Below are positions 62,284 to 64,000 of a stretch of DNA of 64,000 nt, one piece after another (positions within the stretch are counted from its first letter, which is position 1; each line of letters begins with the position of its first letter). The position numbers and the translations under genes were made by a program. The notes under the pieces were generated by a model. It was not told where the DNA came from. It ran no database searches and worked only from the letters and a program-made list of their open reading frames with translations. Source of the DNA: Agilicoccus flavus (GTDB taxonomy: Bacteria > Actinomycetota > Actinomycetes > Actinomycetales > Dermatophilaceae); contig NZ_JACYXE010000014.1 in the NCBI RefSeq assembly GCF_014857905.1, positions 1-64,000 on the forward strand. Direction: 5' to 3'.

Positions 62284-63662
62284 GCGCCACCGTCCACCGG
62301 CCCGTCGGACTCCGGGCGCCGCGACGCGGTACGACGTCCGGCCGCGGCACGATGTTCGGCCGCGGTGCCGCCGACCCGGTCGCCGGCCCCGTCGTCGTGG
62401 GCCCGGCGCCCACCATCGCGCCGGAGCGGCCCGCGACCGACGACGCGGTACGGCGGGAGGCGAGCCCCGAGGCGACGCCGCACGACGGGACGACCGCCGA
62501 GGCCCCGTCCCGGATCGACGTCCGCCGGGAGCACGCGCTGCGCGGCCGTGACCGCTACATCGACTCGCTGCGCGTCCTGGCCCTGGTCCGCGTCGTCGCC
62601 TACCACCTCTTCGGCTGGGCGTGGCTGCCGCTGCTGTTCCCGTCGATGGGCGTCATGTTCGCCCTCGCCGGGTCGCTCGTCGCCGCCTCCCTCGACCGCA
62701 GCCCGCACCGCGCCGGCACGGTGGTCCGGCGGCGCCTGCGGCGGCTGCTGCCCTCGTACTGGGCGTTCATCGCCGTGACGCTGCCCGCCATGGTGCTGCT
62801 CGGGTGGACGTCGTCGGAGGACGCGACGCCCCTGGGCTGGGACACCGCGCTCGCGTGGGTCGTCCCCTACGTCACGCCGCCGAGCAGCGAGCTCGGGCAG
62901 AGCTGGTACCTGCCGCTGTGGTACATCGCGACGTACCTGTGGCTGGTGCTCCTGTCGCCGGCCCTGCTCTGGCTCTACCGCCGGTGGCCGGTGCGGATGG
63001 TCGCCCTCCCGCTGCTCCTCGTGCTCGCCCTCGCCAACGGGGTCCTCGAGACCGGGGGTGGCCCCGTGGGTGACATCCTGCTCGACGTGGCCACCTTCGC
63101 CGCCTGCTGGATGCTCGGGTTTGCCCACCACGACGGGGCCATCCGCCGCCTCGCGCTGTGGAAGGTCGCCGCGCTCGCAGGGGCGTGCCTCGCGTTCGGA
63201 TACACGTGGGCGCAGCGCTTCCCGACGCCGGAGGGGCTCGTCAACATCTCCGACATCCCCGTGGCCGACGCGTTCTACGGGTTCGGGTTCGTGCTGCTGC
63301 TCCTGCGCCTGTACGTCGACATGTCCTGGATGTGGCGGGTGCGGCTGCTCGACCGGTTCGTCGCCGCCGTCAACCGGCGCGCCCTGACGATCTACCTGTG
63401 GGGCAACCTGTCGATCACCCTCGCGCTGATCGGGCTCGACCGGTGGGCGCCGCAGTGGACCGGCGGTGACCCGGTCTCGCACGCCGTCGCGTTCGGCACC
63501 TCGTGGCTCGTCATCGGCGTCGCGGTCCTGGCGTTCGGCTGGGTCGAGGACCTCGCCGCCCGGCGGCCACGCCGCGGGGTCGGCGCGGGCCGGGAGGCCG
63601 CGCGCATCGTGCCCCGCCCGGCCCGGGACGGCTCCCCGTCGGTGGCCCCGAGCCGCCCGTGA
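62280..63662 (+). CDS. Membrane acyltransferase family 3 (OafA-like) protein
   Basis: 460 residues. A disordered cytoplasmic N-terminus of about 90 residues precedes ten or so helices. The family's His-containing entry DSLRVLALVRVVAYHLFGW and LPSYWAFIAVTLPAMVLLGW, LWYIATYLWLVLLSPALLWL are typical of acyltransferase 3, which O-acetylates or acylates surface sugars. ATG 62280 overlaps the stop of the deacetylase-GT2 gene (ATGA), so it probably modifies that polymer. The stop overlaps the next GTG start. Confidence 0.87.
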   Translation: MSATVHRPVGLRAPRRGTTSGRGTMFGRGAADPVAGPVVVGPAPTIAPERPATDDAVRREASPEATPHDGTTAEAPSRIDVRREHALRGRDRYIDSLRVLALVRVVAYHLFGWAWLPLLFPSMGVMFALAGSLVAASLDRSPHRAGTVVRRRLRRLLPSYWAFIAVTLPAMVLLGWTSSEDATPLGWDTALAWVVPYVTPPSSELGQSWYLPLWYIATYLWLVLLSPALLWLYRRWPVRMVALPLLLVLALANGVLETGGGPVGDILLDVATFAACWMLGFAHHDGAIRRLALWKVAALAGACLAFGYTWAQRFPTPEGLVNISDIPVADAFYGFGFVLLLLRLYVDMSWMWRVRLLDRFVAAVNRRALTIYLWGNLSITLALIGLDRWAPQWTGGDPVSHAVAFGTSWLVIGVAVLAFGWVEDLAARRPRRGVGAGREAARIVPRPARDGSPSVAPSRP

Positions 63663-64000
63663 GGCGGGCGGTCGGGATGTGGCTCGCCGCGGTCCTCGTG
63701 CTCGGTGGGGGCGCGGCGTGCGGGTCCGCCGACGGCGACGATCCGGCCGGGTCGACGCCGTCGAGGTCGACGGGCTCGACGGGTCACGTGGCGCGACGGT
63801 GCGTCGCCGAGCCGGCGGGCGACGACCTCACCGACCCGGTCCGAGCGGACGTCGCGCGGATGATCGTCGCGTCCGCCGAGAACAGCACGCTCGTGTGGGA
63901 GAGCCGGTACGGCTACATCGAGTACGACGTCGAGGGCGACCCGGCCGAGAACCGCGGATACACCGGCGGCATCGTCGGGTTCACGTCGAAGACGCACGAC
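63659..64000 (+). CDS. GH46 chitosanase lipoprotein, N-terminal part (cut by window end)
   Basis: 114 codons visible. GTG 63659 overlaps the acyltransferase stop (GTGA). WLAAVLVLGGGAAC is a lipoprotein signal with the lipobox Cys at residue 21, followed by a Ser/Thr-rich linker. ARMIVASAENSTLVWESRYG, YIEYDVEGDPAENRGYTGGI and VGFTSKTHD match the N-terminal core of GH46 chitosanases, with the catalytic Glu in SAENS. It cuts beta-1,4-linked glucosamine (de-N-acetylated) polymers. Together with the upstream enzymes, it would trim or release the secreted polymer. Confidence 0.82.
   Translation, partial: MRRAVGMWLAAVLVLGGGAACGSADGDDPAGSTPSRSTGSTGHVARRCVAEPAGDDLTDPVRADVARMIVASAENSTLVWESRYGYIEYDVEGDPAENRGYTGGIVGFTSKTHD

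Noticed and set aside
59802-63662. One plus-strand frame of 1286 codons spanning the whole glycan operon
   Set aside because: It runs in a different frame across the deacetylase-GT2 gene and only the acyltransferase part at its end is real.

Overview
The window is a very GC-rich stretch (strong G/C third-position bias) of an actinomycete chromosome. A GPP34-family protein, a furA-katG pair, ANTAR signalling, two ECF42-type sigma factors each with a DGPF partner, a NodB-GT2 fusion enzyme, GTG starts and apparently leaderless promoters all fit Actinomycetota. A Micrococcales-like host is my guess; nothing here fixes the genus. I see no rRNA, tRNA, CRISPR array or replication origin.

Layout. 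0-0.6 kb: nested insertion-sequence debris. 0.8-9.1 kb: ECF sigma/DGPF pair, divergent TetR regulator and methyltransferase with a clear operator, HepT-MntA toxin-antitoxin pair, lipase plus cupin, BrkB-like membrane protein and cardiolipin synthase. 9.2-14 kb: GAF-ANTAR regulator, pyruvyltransferase-like protein, quinone oxidoreductase, GNAT, aldo/keto reductase. 14-17.5 kb: VapBC, then furA-katG. 17.6-24.1 kb: GPP34, flavin oxidoreductase, a heavily broken secreted hydrolase, aldo/keto reductase, an Abi-like HEPN gene, a methyltransferase. 24.3-31.8 kb: VOC protein, PUA/EVE-like protein, FMN reductase, cupin, hydrolase, cystathionine gamma-synthase-like enzyme, a tight DUF1190/ATP-grasp/DUF350 operon, cold-shock protein, stand-alone LigD-type phosphoesterase. 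31.8-44.8 kb: DJ-1/PfpI protein, second ECF sigma/DGPF pair, SMP-30 lactonase, UvrA paralogue, GNAT-DinB fusion, ABC exporter, AEC carrier, DUF72, PIMT-like methyltransferase. 44.8-59.5 kb: sugar ABC importer, SRPBCC and 2'-5' RNA-ligase-like proteins, FUSC protein, FeS-type photolyase, alcohol dehydrogenase, tiny metallothionein-like gene, VOC plus XRE-cupin pair, SDR, GlgC, small Rho-N protein, a decayed small gene, L-lactate dehydrogenase, MOSC, heme oxygenase. 59.9-64 kb: a translationally coupled glycan operon (NodB deacetylase-GT2 fusion, acyltransferase, start of a GH46 chitosanase lipoprotein) cut by the window edge.

How the genes work together. Redox and oxidative stress defence is prominent (KatG/FurA, quinone and FMN reductases, aldo/keto reductases, DJ-1, heme oxygenase, metallothionein-like peptide), with DNA repair functions (UvrA paralogue, photolyase, LigD phosphoesterase). 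Three toxin or abortive-infection type loci (HepT-MntA, VapBC, Abi) lie within 20 kb. The two most interesting systems are the 28.5-30.7 kb DUF1190/ATP-grasp/DUF350 operon, which resembles the enterobacterial yjfM/yjfC/yjfL set, and the 59.9-64 kb operon, which looks set to make, de-N-acetylate, acylate and trim a beta-linked GlcNAc polymer.

Quality caveat. Several well-conserved genes (sigma factor, BrkB, cardiolipin synthase, GlgC, the secreted hydrolase) are broken by single-base indels, several of them in G or C runs. This may be a consensus error rather than biology and should be checked first.
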